34,339 nucleotides of DNA from Lingula anatina (GCF_001039355.2 NW_019775767.1:127102-161440); one strand, 5' to 3'. Counted from the stretch's first letter, positions 1 to 10,551 are shown. The notes: a model not told the origin generated them from the letters alone. Translations and numbers: made by a program.

Positions 1-385
1 GTTGAATCTGAGTTTGCCGCTAAGTAAACATGTAACTGGATTAAGAGGTAAAAGGGGGTTCACTTAAGGTGGTGCAAGAGCGGCTTAACGAAACTTAAGC
101 GCATACAAAGCGCGTTAAGGCTTTTTACGGAACATACAGTATAATTCATTTCTCTAAAAAGTTCGTTAATTTTTCTCTTCATCATGTCACTAACACACAC
201 CGCCGTGGAGATACTTACAATCTATAAAACCGATTTCGATGTCGAAATTTCTAATAGTAACTGCTATCAACGCTGTCTCAATCTTCATTAAGATAGTGGG
301 TTTAAAAGTTTATTATTTTTATTATTATTTATTATTTTAGACACAGAACGCAAGTGCAGGCTCATGAATAGTAAATTCGTCAGCG

Positions 386-413
<28 letters not shown>
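386..413. repeat. poly(T) run, 28 bp
   Basis: Uninterrupted T run inside duplication copy A. Copy B has only about seven T at the same place, so this is a rapidly changing tract. Confidence 0.95.
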
Positions 414-416
<3 letters not shown>

Positions 417-800
417 CGGTGCAAATTGGTAATTCAGGGGGAAAAGCTAAATGTTCAAGCAAATTAAATTGTTTGTATATAAAGGTCAAACACTCGTGTG
501 CTTTTAAAATTTCCGTCGATCAGTTTTAGGATGCATGGGAATCTTACAATCCTGAAATATTATCTACCCGCGTGTACACTGTGCCGGAGCTGTAATATGA
601 AGAATGTGGTTAGTTTTCTGACAGCGTCGTGCAGGAAGTGAACACACTAATTGGTTGATGGTCGCTTGTGGTACTGTGACCTTTTTATTACTAGCCTACG
701 ATGCAACCGTCAGGGGAACTATGCTTATCTTTGGCATTGCTCTCTGAGTTAATAAAGTAATTCTTACTGATTTAATTCATTTACCCCCCCCCCCTCCCAC

Positions 801-803
<3 letters not shown>

Positions 804-845
<42 letters not shown>
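804..845. repeat. (TG)n microsatellite
   Basis: About 21 perfect TG units after a C-rich tract. The corresponding place in copy B is occupied by a (TC)n microsatellite, so the repeat motif switched after the duplication. Confidence 0.95.
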
Positions 846-848
<3 letters not shown>

Positions 849-866
849 ATAAATTTATCGCCATAG

Positions 867-1124
867 GTCGTGGCATCTATAGTATCCCTTTTTATGGGCT
901 ACGCCAACTCTTGCATTAACCCCATCATCTATAATTTCGTCTCCAGAGAGTTCAGGAAGGCGTTCCTGCGAACCTGGACCAGATGTACGCCAGCAACGCA
1001 ACGCAGAAGTGACCACAGTTTGATTTGACCGTTCCGAACGACAAGTTTTAACGTCCGCAAGCAGCAAGTCAACATTTGGGGTCGCACCAGAAGTACGACG
1101 AGCTCTACGAAGTCCTCTCCATGA
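867..1124 (+). pseudogene. 3' fragment of a class A GPCR paralogue
   Basis: The DNA is nearly identical to 16668-16930 of the intact GPCR. It encodes the end of TM7 with NPIIY, helix 8 and the cytoplasmic tail, starting VVASIVSLFMGY. Outside one messy spot I count about eight substitutions, several synonymous. At 1026-1028 a TGA interrupts the frame next to a 6-bp deletion relative to the intact gene. The rest of the tail is still readable in the same frame to the original stop at 1122-1124, and similarity runs about 13 bp past it. The fragment is preceded by CCATAG, so it could also be the last exon of a paralogue with an intron at this place, its tail shortened by the TGA. No upstream receptor exons lie in the window. 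Confidence 0.85.
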
Positions 1125-1201
1125 ATACGGCAAGTAACCTTTTTTTTTAATAATGCATTCATCATTTTCAGTTCTTCTTTTGTTTTTATATGAAGTCAAC
1201 C

Positions 1202-1207
1202 AATAAA
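1202..1207 (+). terminator. Possible polyadenylation signal AATAAA
   Basis: AATAAA lies about 80 bp after the stop of the GPCR fragment and is followed by a T-rich stretch. It would fit the 3' UTR of a transcribed paralogue. Position and motif are the only support. Confidence 0.3.
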
Positions 1208-1351
1208 GAGCTTTTTTCCTCCACCCTGGAACCGCCGATGGGAAAAATCAAAGAATGCGAAATCATAACTGAAAGTATCGCAGTGAATGATTTTCCTTTT
1301 CGCTAGTGATTGAGAAAAACGAGGCGACAAAAATTGGCAATGTATCTTGCC

Positions 1352-2129
1352 GTTGAATCTGAGTTTGCCGCTAAGTAAACATGTAACTGGATTAAGAGGT
1401 AAAAGGGGGTTCACTTAAGGTGGTGCAAGAGCGGCTTAACGAAACTTAAGCTCATACAAAGCGCGTTAAGCCTCTTTTCGAAACATACAGTATATAAATT
1501 TCTCTAAAAAGTTCATTAATTTTTCACTTCATCACAAACGAACACCGTATCTACAACCGTGGAGATAATTAAATTTAATTTAACTGATTTCGATGTCGAG
1601 ATTTCTAATTGTAACTGCTATCAGCGATGCCCCAATTTCCATTACGATAGTAGGTTGAAATGTTGTTTTTTTTTTCATTGTTTATTTATTTATTTAAACG
1701 CAAAACGCAAATGCCAGGCTCATGAATCGTAAAATTGTCAGCGTTTTTTTATACGGTCCAAATTGGTAATTCAGGGGAGAAAGCTGAATGTCCAAGTAAA
1801 TTAAATTGTTTTTATATAAAGGTCAAACACTCGAGTGCTTTAAAAATTTCCGTCGATCAATCTTAGGATACATGAGAATTTTACAATCCTGAAATATTAT
1901 CTACCCGCGTGTACACTGTGGCGGAGCTGTAATATGAAGAATGTGGTTAGTTTTCTGACAGCGTCGTGCAGAGAGTGAACACGCTAATTGGTTAGTGCTC
2001 ACTTGTTGTACTGTGACCTTTTTATAAGTAGCTTACGATGCAACCTTTAGAGGAACTGTGCGTATTTTTGGCATTGTTCTCTGAGTTAATAAAGTAATTC
2101 TTACTGATTTATTTCATTTACCCCTCCCC

Positions 2130-2180
<51 letters not shown>

Positions 2181-2197
2181 GCCATATATCCCCATAG
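1352..2197 (+). repeat. Segmental tandem duplication, copy B
   Basis: Second copy of the 1-866 sequence, offset by 1351 bp at the start and slightly less further on because of indels. Similarity stops at CCATAG (2192-2197). In copy A that hexamer is followed by the GPCR fragment; here it is followed by unrelated sequence starting GTAATAATC. The repeat boundary therefore coincides with a splice-acceptor-like AG. Confidence 0.85.
2134..2177. repeat. (TC)n microsatellite
   Basis: About 22 TC units inside duplication copy B. Confidence 0.95.
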
Positions 2198-4001
2198 GTA
2201 ATAATCAACTACATCGTTAATGATATACTTTGTGTGTTTTTGAAGATGTCAAGCGTAGAACATAATCAATGATTTAATAAGTTAATACTATTTACATAAT
2301 AACTTCAGCTTAAACTCATGATTAAATTTAGGTTCAAGAAAAACCAAGACTCTGAGACCGACATACATAACGTAGGGCAAGACCTCCACATCTTGTATTT
2401 CACAATTTACAGTAGATTGCGATAAATGAAACTATGAAGGTCAGGGATTTATTTCTGGCATGAAAAAGTATTGTATACTTCCAGTGCACTTCCACAGTCA
2501 CGTTTTAAAAATCATTCTTAAAAACGCACAGTGAGAGTGAGACCCTTGTGTGGCAAAAAAAAAACAGGTTTTCCTCAAACTTTCAATGTTTTAAATTCCC
2601 TTTAATGATTAATGTACACTAAATCCAAAACTGTTCACAAAGTAGTGGTCCATATTACCATTTTAAAGTCACAAGTCTCTAGTTTTTGAGACTCTTGTAC
2701 TGGAGATCGGGTAGAAACTAGTTAATTTCAATAGTAACGATGAAAATACGAAGACTGACAGAAACTCGAAAACTGATGGTTTAAGGGTTTTGTATGGAGT
2801 ATAACTTCAAGATAAGGAGAATATTACTGGAATTTCCTGTAATTTTTTCTTATGAATGCCCTGGCGCGTTAATCTTCTTTAGGCACGATTTGAATACAAT
2901 TTTTACGCGAAAGAAGCATCATCTAAAAAAAAAGGCATAGAAGACTGGGCAGGACGGTTATGACATTTTTCCTTTATTCAAAATCCTGCTATAATCACTA
3001 CATGTCTTTGATTATTTATTAAACATGTTACGACTAAGATGATAAAGTGTCGGTAACAAGATAAAGGCCCAAAAAGTCTTTAAAGATGCAATTGAAGTCA
3101 CATTTTGCCACAAAAGCCGATGAAACGCCACCCTATGATTTCAAATAGTGTAACTTAGAGAAATATCAAAGAAAATACTTTCAAATTACCCGAAAAGTGA
3201 TATATGAACGAATGCTTTCTGTTTTCTTTCTGTTCTGCAGGTTACAGGGACAGAGAAATTAGTCAGATAAAAGTAGATAAATTTACGACCGAAGATTTGA
3301 AGACTCGCTATATCCCTTGGCAGGTTAACTTTAATTGTGTAGTATAAGAAACTAGAAGAAGTGGATAAATAATGTGTGTTATTGGGAAGCCACACAATCT
3401 TTATATGTTACTTCAATTTACAACCTATTTTTTCGCCATAGTATAATCACGACGACAAAGCAGTTTGTTGCTGTTGCAGCCATTGGAATATCCGCAATAG
3501 GTCAATGGTGATCTTCGCAAAATGTCAGCAAGATTTCTCTGTGTCGCTGTATCATCGTGCTATATATCAATAACCAAACGATGTATCATTACAAACTTAT
3601 CTTTCGCAAGAGATACATGTAGTCACAATCAAGGTTCAATACTCACAATAATACAATGTCACGCAATTCATGAAACGTATATATCTTTGTGAAACATATA
3701 TATCTTTAACTGGATACAATCGTGTATTGTAAGAGTGAAAATACCTCCCCAAAGCAAGAAATTAACACTAAAAGCTTTTGCATTAATAACACCATAAATT
3801 GGGTTTGACTTATCAGTTCTTATCACAGTTTCAATTATTATGATATCAGGACCTTGTTCCCTGATTTGTTCCTTATCATCAATTATACATCAACAATTGG
3901 GGACAGCCTGCATGCCCCTCGTGTATTGGTAAAGTTTACTTCCAAATAAACAGAAATGAATAGCGCAAATCAGCACCCCATGGCACATATATGGCCGATC
4001 A
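2198..4001. other. Non-coding, nothing recognised
   Basis: AT-rich sequence with only short open frames in all six frames and no recognisable protein similarity. A small duplicated motif (GAAAC followed by TATATATCTTT) occurs twice around 3671-3707. No RNA gene was recognised. Confidence 0.5.
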
Positions 4002-4208
4002 TTAATCACTATCATCATCATTATTATTGGCAACATTCAGCAGCATCAGACGACCGCTGAGTCCCGGAAGTACTGCCTGTCTGCCGGAAGTGCCAATACT
4101 CATCATGGTGGTGCTTCTTTGCTCCAAACTGCCTCCTCCTGATGACGTCATCTTGACGGTGGTTGACTTTACGAACGCTCCTTGCGACATTCTCATACTG
4201 ACGGTGCT
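4002..4208 (-). CDS. Candidate terminal exon, unrecognised protein
   Basis: A weak candidate. On the minus strand an acceptor-like TTTATCAG precedes an open frame of 68 codons and a stop. The stretch is richer in GC than its surroundings. The product would be rich in Ser, Thr and Met, with a GGGS run and an acidic C-terminus (NNNDDDSD), like a flexible cytoplasmic tail. I do not recognise a family. A second frame on the same strand and one on the plus strand are also open here, which weakens the coding call. No partner exon was found. Confidence 0.2.
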   Translation of the reverse strand, partial: STVSMRMSQGAFVKSTTVKMTSSGGGSLEQRSTTMMSIGTSGRQAVLPGLSGRLMLLNVANNNDDDSD

Positions 4209-5293
4209 CTGATAAACGAAGGAGCGTTGCTCTGTTGTTGAAAAGTACGATATGAATAATTACTTCATAAAGAATATACATTTCTATCTGTATATAATAA
4301 TAATAATAATAATAACAATAATAGTAATAGTTATAATGAAAATAATAATGAAAATAATAATAAGATTATTATAGGCTTACATGTACATTTCGGGACCGTA
4401 AGGAGGAGGGGAGAGCAAGGCAACGCCTCCCCCTACAACTCGTTTTTTTTTTCAATTTTTATTTTATTTAAAATGTTTAACTTGTCAGCATTTTCCATTC
4501 TCCAAGTTCCTCGGGAGTTTCTTTTCTTTTAAGTAAGCGGATAGACGAATATTTTACACGCAGAACATTCAAAATAACCCACATAAAAGACATTCAATAT
4601 AGACAAATGCTCATAAAGACAGAGCCATCGAACTAGAGTGAAAGCACTGTTAAAGTCACGAATAGATAACAAGGGTTTTACCCGCGTTTTGAGATCACGT
4701 ACCGGGGAGCTTGTAGCCACACCTCCTACAATAGCTGTCTTCACTGTCACAATCAGTGGAACACCTGGCACACCTCATGACGTAACGACACACGGCCAGA
4801 ACAGTATGGCGCTGAAAAGTGGCGGAAGTGTTGAAACTTTTTTTTTTTTAAATTTTTGAGGACAGTTTTTACAATGAAATAATGCTATTTTTCTTCAACT
4901 AGACAGAAATGAAGTCACATTCCTGATCAGGGGGCGGATCCAAAGATATTTTCTGACAGTCTTCCAAATTATCTTTGTTGATCCATCCTCCATTTTTGAC
5001 CGTCTTCCGACAGAAAAAATTAGATTCCTGACAATGAAAACTTGAAAATCTGACCGTCTTCCGGAAGACCCAGAAGACAGCCTAAATGATAGTTGGCCAT
5101 AGGTAAAAGGGGTCAATTTTTGACAGGTGCAGTTTCATTCCGGACGTTTTGTCATAGGTATGAAGGGCGATTTTTCACGAAACAGTGGCAGGTTTTAGTT
5201 ATGTTTTGATTTAGATAATAAGCACTTATATTGGAATATAAATCATTTAAGAAACAGCTACGTTTCGCTCTTGTCTTAGGAGCACCATCAGGC
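4209..5293. other. Non-coding, includes (TAA)n tract
   Basis: Contains an imperfect (TAA)n/(AAT)n tract at about 4294-4375. At about 4529-4859 there is a pair of overlapping short open frames on opposite strands with no recognised similarity. Around 4975-5075 the sequence GACCGTCTTCC recurs, once within a small palindrome (GTCTTCCGGAAGAC). Confidence 0.5.
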
Positions 5294-5434
5294 TGAATAC
5301 CCACAGGTGAATGCCCACAGGTGAGTACAAACAGGTGAATGCCCACAGGTGAGTACAAACAGGTGAATGCCCACAGGTGAGTACAAACAGGTGAATGCCC
5401 ACAGGTGAGTACAAACAAGTGAATGCCCACAGGT
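5294..5434 (+). repeat. 28-bp minisatellite with repeated splice-donor-like motifs
   Basis: About four and a half tandem copies of a 28-bp unit made of two related 14-mers, GTGAATGCCCACAG and GTGAGTACAAACAG. Each full unit therefore holds the consensus 5' splice-site string CAG|GTGAGT on the plus strand. The copies are nearly identical; one has CAAGTGAAT instead of CAGGTGAAT. A T-rich stretch ending CTTGTCTTAG lies just upstream, so a small exon ending in the array is possible, but none is proven. The open frames across it on the minus strand are by-products of the repeat. Confidence 0.9.
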
Positions 5435-6466
5435 TGTTAGGTGTTCATTGGTAGACCTGTGAACGCTTCTCACTCGGTACTTATACTACAACCTATGAGC
5501 ATCCGGCTTGATATTTCAAAATATTTTATGTTCCAACGTAAGTGGCTATTATCACCAAATTCTTACTAAATACAAAAACATAGATCTATAAACAATCTAA
5601 TAGAGAATGTTGCCTTAAAAAGGATTTTTTCATTCTTAAAATTTTGCTGAGGGTAAAGTTTTCAATTTTTATCAAATTGAAGCGAATTTTTGTAACACTC
5701 AGTCATTCTATGACTTCACTATGCTTTCGTTCAGAGAATTAACTTTTTCTGGATAAAAGTTCCACTTCACTTCAGGATAAGCTAGTGGTTGACCACTTCC
5801 ATCAGGTAACTATTTGTCTACATTAATGCCAATGGTTTACTCTTTCATATAACTGGAGCAATACTTCATTTAATTGAGCTTGCGTTCGTTCTTCAGGTAT
5901 TGGTTAAAACAAACTAACAATTGTAGCAATCATTAATTAACAACCGACCATCAATTTTTGTAAAATCTGACTCATACCTCTTTAGCTGTGTTTTTTCTCT
6001 CTCTCTATCTTTCTTCTCTGTGCTTTATGCCTGGTAATTTAAACGCATTTAACATAGTTTCGCTTTTGTTCACCTGACGCCGTTTATCTAATAGATACAA
6101 GCCATGTTTACCTTCAACTTGACCCCTCCAAATTAAGCCCAGCCGCTCACGTGCGCACCCCTCCAGCGTCTGTTTTAACTCCTTATTTCTCACCCTGAAA
6201 ATGCAAATAATACAAAATGAGACAAAACAGTGCATTTTTTATTTCCGTGTCCTGCTTATTACTGATTTTTTCTCTTCTGCTACTTTTTTGTTTTTGCTAG
6301 GCAAAGCGAGACAAAAAACGGTCCCTTCTCCCCCCCCCCCAATCCTGCCAAATTTTTATCTCATGCAACCATTCGTTGTTGTTTATCAAATGTAACATTA
6401 ATCTGATAAACTGGGTGAATGATTGCCTACCGTGTGTTAATATTTGTACTGATCAATATTGTTTAT
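5435..6466. other. Non-coding, nothing recognised
   Basis: AT-rich sequence with short open frames only and no recognisable protein or RNA gene. A C-run lies near 6331-6341. Confidence 0.5.
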
Positions 6467-6650
6467 GGGGCCATTCGTTGCAGAAGCCTAGCAATTAATT
6501 AAACCTCGGAGTTGAGATTTCATCCGTTAAATGGCGCGTGTGGAGGCGGGGAGACCGCTGGGAATCAGCGGAACCGCTTTTGAAGTAGATTCGGCCATAT
6601 ATAGTCGGCGGATCAGTTAGTACTCGGATCGTGTATTCTGAATGGCCCCA
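6467..6650. mobile_element. Possible small inverted-repeat element
   Basis: TGGGGCCATTC at the left end is matched by its reverse complement GAATGGCCCCA at the right end, 184 bp in total. The interior contains further short self-complementary stretches (CCGCTGGGAATCAGCGG). No clear target-site duplication is seen and no coding capacity is present. It may be a MITE-type element; the short termini make this uncertain. Confidence 0.35.
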
Positions 6651-7710
6651 GTATGTTATATCTATTTTTATTGTTGTTTTTAATAAACTGGACACTTACG
6701 TCCTTGAGAAATATGATGTATAATGGTGTCAAATAGGTCGATATGGCAGAGGAAACAATCTTGTCAATATTATTAAACATTATTCTTTTAACATAACTAT
6801 TTTATCAATAAATACTATATAAAAAGGAAAGTCTGCAATATACAGCACATGCGCATGTAATTGACGGGGGCATATAATGTAAAACGATACAACTGCCGAC
6901 GATAAGCTTTTAGTAAGACATTAGTGCATCAAAATCTTTATTTTCCTGAAAATTGTAATACCTTAAATATTGGTATATCAAACACAACTTATTATTTTAA
7001 AATGATAAACCGGCTTTTGGGTTCTTTTTTCAACCGTTCAGATCCTTTTCGTAATGGGAATGGAGATATCGAATACCATTAGTACTGTAACGGTAAAAAT
7101 AGAAACAAAAAATCAAAACCGAGTTTACATCATGCAATGTTCTGGGCAGCAGTATCTAAAATACACCTTGGCAATAAAGGGGAAATTGTTAAAAATTTCA
7201 CTTTTTTGTATGAAGCCCATTTCACCAAAAGCATCGATACCGTACATAAATGTAGACTGATCGGATCGGTCGCAACTACCACATTCAACATTTTCTTCCC
7301 CTTAAAAAAGAACTAAACAGGCTTCATGTTAAACTACCAATAAAAGGATGTTGTGCTTTTATGGTTGATTTGATCAATAGTTTATTTAACGTAGAAGAGA
7401 GTTTCTAGGAAGTTCATCAGACATTATATTCATTCTGTTTCACAAACCTGCACCTTATTACCGAGAACTTCAAAAATAAAATTGTGCTTTGATTTTCATA
7501 CTGAAAGCTTTATTTCCGTTTAGGTGAGCAACATTTTAATTAAAACATCATTATTCTTTAGGGTGTTTTTCTTGTGGTTGGTTATTAGATGGCTGGTTGA
7601 TAATAAAATTCACTTCAAATTAGCGGATATTAGAACTTTTCTACATATTTTTCTAACATGTCTTGTCATCATTCATTTAGAGCCTAAAGTGTACTTTAGG
7701 CTAATCCCCA
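6651..7710. other. Non-coding, nothing recognised
   Basis: AT-rich sequence. Open frames up to 68 codons occur but show no recognisable domain, codon pattern or splice context. Confidence 0.5.
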
Positions 7711-7851
7711 AATAATCTGGACCATCACCGCCAAGTTTTTCAAGAAGAATGGGACAATACCCCACAAAACAGTGTTGTTACCCGTGGTGAAGGCTTGTCA
7801 AGCCGCCTACAGGAGATAATTGTAGTACGCGGTAGACACATACGTTATTAG
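7711..7851 (+). pseudogene. Tc1/mariner transposase C-terminal remnant
   Basis: The plus strand reads to a stop at 7849-7851 with the hallmark end of Tc1-like transposases: an EEWD motif, then a run ending LQEIIVVRGRHIRY, comparable to family members ending in a Q-VI-ARGGHTRY pattern. Only the last 45 or so codons are present. The sequence matches 8990-9140 in direct orientation and is cut short on the right by the element starting at 7879. Confidence 0.7.
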
Positions 7852-8212
7852 ACACGTGACCTCTAACGAGCACATATACAACATTAGTCAAAAAGGTTGT
7901 CCCACCCCCGGTTTCATGTGCTTTTATTTATAAATGATCACATCACAGGAGTTAATTGCTATGAATGGTGATTAACATTCCAGATACCATAACTAACATG
8001 ATTAGTGGTGCAGAAAATACAAACTAGCGGTTAAGATACCCAGATTTAATACCATTTATTCACATGTATTACATGTACCCCCTAAAATTCGATGTTCCAC
8101 TGTCATTTCCACAGAGGTAAAGAAATGCCCATTAAATTGAAATGACAACACCAAATGTCACCAAATTTACACACATTTAGCATTAGGGCGTGCTCGTTAA
8201 AGGTCACGTACC

Positions 8213-8500
8213 TATAAGCGTGTGTGTTTACCACGTACTGTAATTATCTCCTGTAGACGGTGCCATTGCCTTCAACAAGGGTAACAATTCTGTTTTGTGG
8301 GATATTGCCCCATGTTTCCTAAAAAAGCATGGCGGAATTGGTCCGGATTATTTGGAGTTTGGTTCTCCTCTGGATTGCACACTTCAATTCATGCCACGGG
8401 TGCTCAGAAGGTTTATTATCTGGATTCAAAGATGGTTTCTCCAGCCTCAGAACATTGGGTTTCTGCAGCAAATCACTCACCACATGAGAACACATGAGGT
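8213..8500 (-). pseudogene. Tc1/mariner transposase remnant, left arm
   Basis: The minus strand reads SDLLQKPNVLRLEKPSLNP and then a PSEHPWHELK stretch, corresponding to the Tc1 pattern W-P-S-x-S-P-D-L-N-P-I-E-x-L-W-D-x-L-K. The third catalytic acidic residue is retained within LNPD, but frameshifts and stops follow before the C-terminal ARGGHTRY-like end. Partner of the right-arm copy in inverted orientation. Confidence 0.65.
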
Positions 8501-8836
8501 ATCAGTTGAGAATGCTAGGTTCAGTGACCCCAGAACTACCAGAACTTGGTCAACCATCACTAGGGACAAGTTGGTTTTGCTCAAGAATCAAGGTATCTCT
8601 TGTATGCCTTTGATGGTCAAATTAGGGCCCATAGACATGTTGCATAATGCCTTTTGGTAGGTTTGTGCTGATAATATCACCTGAGGTGTCAGGTCAGTCC
8701 ACGTTTGGAGAGAATTCCAAGCCCATGGTTTAAGAGCATTGTTCTTTTCGGAAAAGAACGATACTGGGGCAATTCACTGAAACATTCTCAACAAATATCT
8801 CACTCCATTTGCAAGAGGTGATTTCAGGGATACTGC

Positions 8837-9140
8837 AGGCGTCATCGTGGAAATGCACTTGCTCACAACTCTCGTTTGCTGAGTGATTTGTTGCAGAAAC
8901 CCAATGTTCAGAGGATGGAGCAACCATCTTTGAGCCCTGTTATTAACCTTACTAAACATCTGTGGCATTAATTGAAGTATGCAATGCAAAGGAACTCCTG
9001 ATAGTCTGGACCAACTCCCCCAAGCTCTTTCGGAAGAATGGGACAAAATCCCATAAAACAGAATTGTTACCCTTGTTGAAGGCAAGCCGCGCCACCTACG
9101 GGAGGTAATTACAGTACGCGGTAAACACAAACGCTATTAG
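8837..9140 (+). pseudogene. Tc1/mariner transposase remnant, right arm
   Basis: The plus strand reads RGNALAHNSRLL, matching the catalytic block usually written QDNAPAHTSR, then a block aligned with WPSxSPDLNPIEHLWDELK in which the usual SPDLNP is SPVINL. In-frame stops and a frameshift follow. After the shift it continues LDQLPQALSEEWDKIP to the family's C-terminal end, stop at 9138-9140. The catalytic residues are mutated, so it is inactive. Confidence 0.7.
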
Positions 9141-9474
9141 ACAAGGAGCCTTTAACGAGCACGCCCTAATGCTAAATGTGTGAAAATTTGGTGAAATCTG
9201 GTGGTGTCATTTCAATTTAATGGACATTTCTTTACCTCTGTGAAAATCACAATGAAACGTCGGATTTGAGGGGGTACATGTAATAAATGTGAATAAAAGG
9301 TATTAAATTTTGATATCTTCACCGCTAGTTTGCATTTTCTGTATCACTAATCATGTTAGTTATGGTATCTGGAATGAAAATCACTATTCATAAAAATCTT
9401 CTCCTGTGGTGTGATCATATATAAATAAAAGTGCATGATACTGAAGGTGGGACAACCTTTTTGACCAATGTTGT

Positions 9475-9514
9475 ATGTTTGTTTGTTTGTTTATTTATTT
9501 ATTTATTTATTTAT
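9475..9514. repeat. (TTTG)n/(TTTA)n tetranucleotide repeat
   Basis: Four TTTG-like units pass into about six TTTA units, starting right at the edge of the Tc1-like element. Confidence 0.9.
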
Positions 9515-9930
9515 CTTATTTCATTTAGCTATTTGTGTGTGTGTCTTGTGGTTAAGCATTTCACACCCCTGCACACTGTAAGAAAATACAATGTAAAAGA
9601 ATACGTTTTTCGTGAGGTAATCTGTACACTTGACTTGTGGTTATCAATATCCACATGAAAGCGAACATGAGACCGTCAGTTTTGTTCATGTTAGCTCTAA
9701 CAAAAATCTAAAAAATCACGAAAAGCTTTTCCAGTTCACTCGGTTCACTGACAAAGCTATTAAAAAGCACGGCTTGGGCTAATCAGCTATCTATAACCAC
9801 CTCCTTTAAGGAAATCATCATTCATTTATTTCACCCGTGTTCTTAACTGGTAAAACAGATATTATTCAGGGGCAGTGTAATAGCCTTATTTTATGAAAAA
9901 AATATATATATAAATAAAACGGCGTCTTTG

Positions 9931-10201
9931 ACTCCATTCCCATACCTAGAACAATCTAGCAGGATCGACCCATCTCCGAGGGGTTTCTCGCTAAATTACA
10001 TTTAGCTTTTGTGCATGATACATTCAGCTTAAGCGGTTGTGGTGTCTGACACGCCACCTGAAGCTGTTAGGGGGTAATCAACTATCGTTTAGCAGCTACA
10101 GTAGGCGTGCCAGACATCTAAGCCGCTTAATCTGAATGCAATTTAGCGAGAATCGCCTCGGAGTTAGGTCGATCCTGCAAGTATAGGAATGTATATGGAG
10201 A
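9931..10201. mobile_element. Foldback / MITE-like hairpin element
   Basis: The two halves are imperfect inverted repeats over almost their full length, leaving a loop of only about 20 bp near 10070-10088. Matching anchors are GCAGGATCGACC (left, from 9959) with GGTCGATCCTGC (right, to 10178); TCTCGCTAAATTACA with its partner TGCAATTTAGCGAGAA; and GTCTGACACGCC with GGCGTGCCAGAC. A single strand would fold into a hairpin of about 125 bp with mismatches. It has no coding capacity. Foldback elements, long MITEs or a hairpin-RNA locus could all look like this. Confidence 0.75.
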
Positions 10202-10510
10202 GCTGTATACTTTACCGTCAGTTTAAGAGTAATGCACATCCTTATGTTTATCAATTCCTTCTGTCTGCTCTATGCCTGCCGACGCCAACAGATAATTGGA
10301 TTTTTGTGCATGATAAAAGCTTCTGCCATGAAAATGCTTCTGATGGAAATGCTCTTATTAATATCACTATCACAGATGAAATGAAATACGGGGCCGCCAT
10401 TTTGGAACGTGGCCATTGTTATAATTATATGAGTACTGGCTATTTCTATTCGGGAAATTGTAACGGGGAGACTCTTTAAGTTTTCAAATGGGTTACAATG
10501 AACGTCGCAC

Positions 10511-10551
<41 letters not shown>

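Larger units (their letters stand above)
1..866 (+). repeat. Segmental tandem duplication, copy A
   Basis: This stretch recurs with scattered substitutions and small indels from 1352 onward. Both copies begin GTTGAATCTGAGTTTGCCGC in this window and share a common middle (for example the stretch ending TATCTACCCGCGTGTACACT). Both run through a C-rich tract and a dinucleotide microsatellite to the hexamer CCATAG. The left limit is unknown because the copy starts at the window edge. No coding sequence is seen. It ends exactly where a GPCR 3' fragment begins, so it could be the 3' part of an intron of a GPCR paralogue. Confidence 0.85.
7879..9473. mobile_element. Composite Tc1/mariner-like element with ~600-bp inverted arms
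   Basis: The left arm (about 7879-8500) is the imperfect reverse complement of the right arm (about 8855-9473). The termini read CAACATTAGTCAAAAAGG on the left and CAACATTGGTCAAAAAGG on the opposite strand at the right. Each end is flanked by TA, the target duplication typical of the Tc1/mariner superfamily. Both arms end in decayed transposase 3' coding sequence running toward the outside. About 350 bp of single-copy sequence lies between them. No intact transposase is present. The element sits next to a third copy of the same coding end at 7711-7851, so it probably inserted into, or recombined with, an older copy. Confidence 0.75.

Noticed and set aside
855-1199. 114-codon minus-strand open frame
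   Set aside because: Antisense to the GPCR 3' fragment; the plus strand matches the intact receptor's tail.
5294-5434. CRISPR-like regular repeat
   Set aside because: The units are directly adjacent without unique spacers, and the DNA is animal nuclear; it is a minisatellite.
5152-5473. Two minus-strand open frames with a repeated Cys/His/Leu-rich pattern
   Set aside because: Produced by the 28-bp minisatellite, which stays open because the array contains few stops; no start context or conserved domain.
8295-8660. 121-codon plus-strand open frame
   Set aside because: It runs antisense through the left-arm transposase remnant and then into the element's centre; no intact protein is supported.
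10189-10479. 96-codon plus-strand open frame
   Set aside because: No recognisable similarity and no splice or codon evidence; its start lies at the edge of the foldback element.
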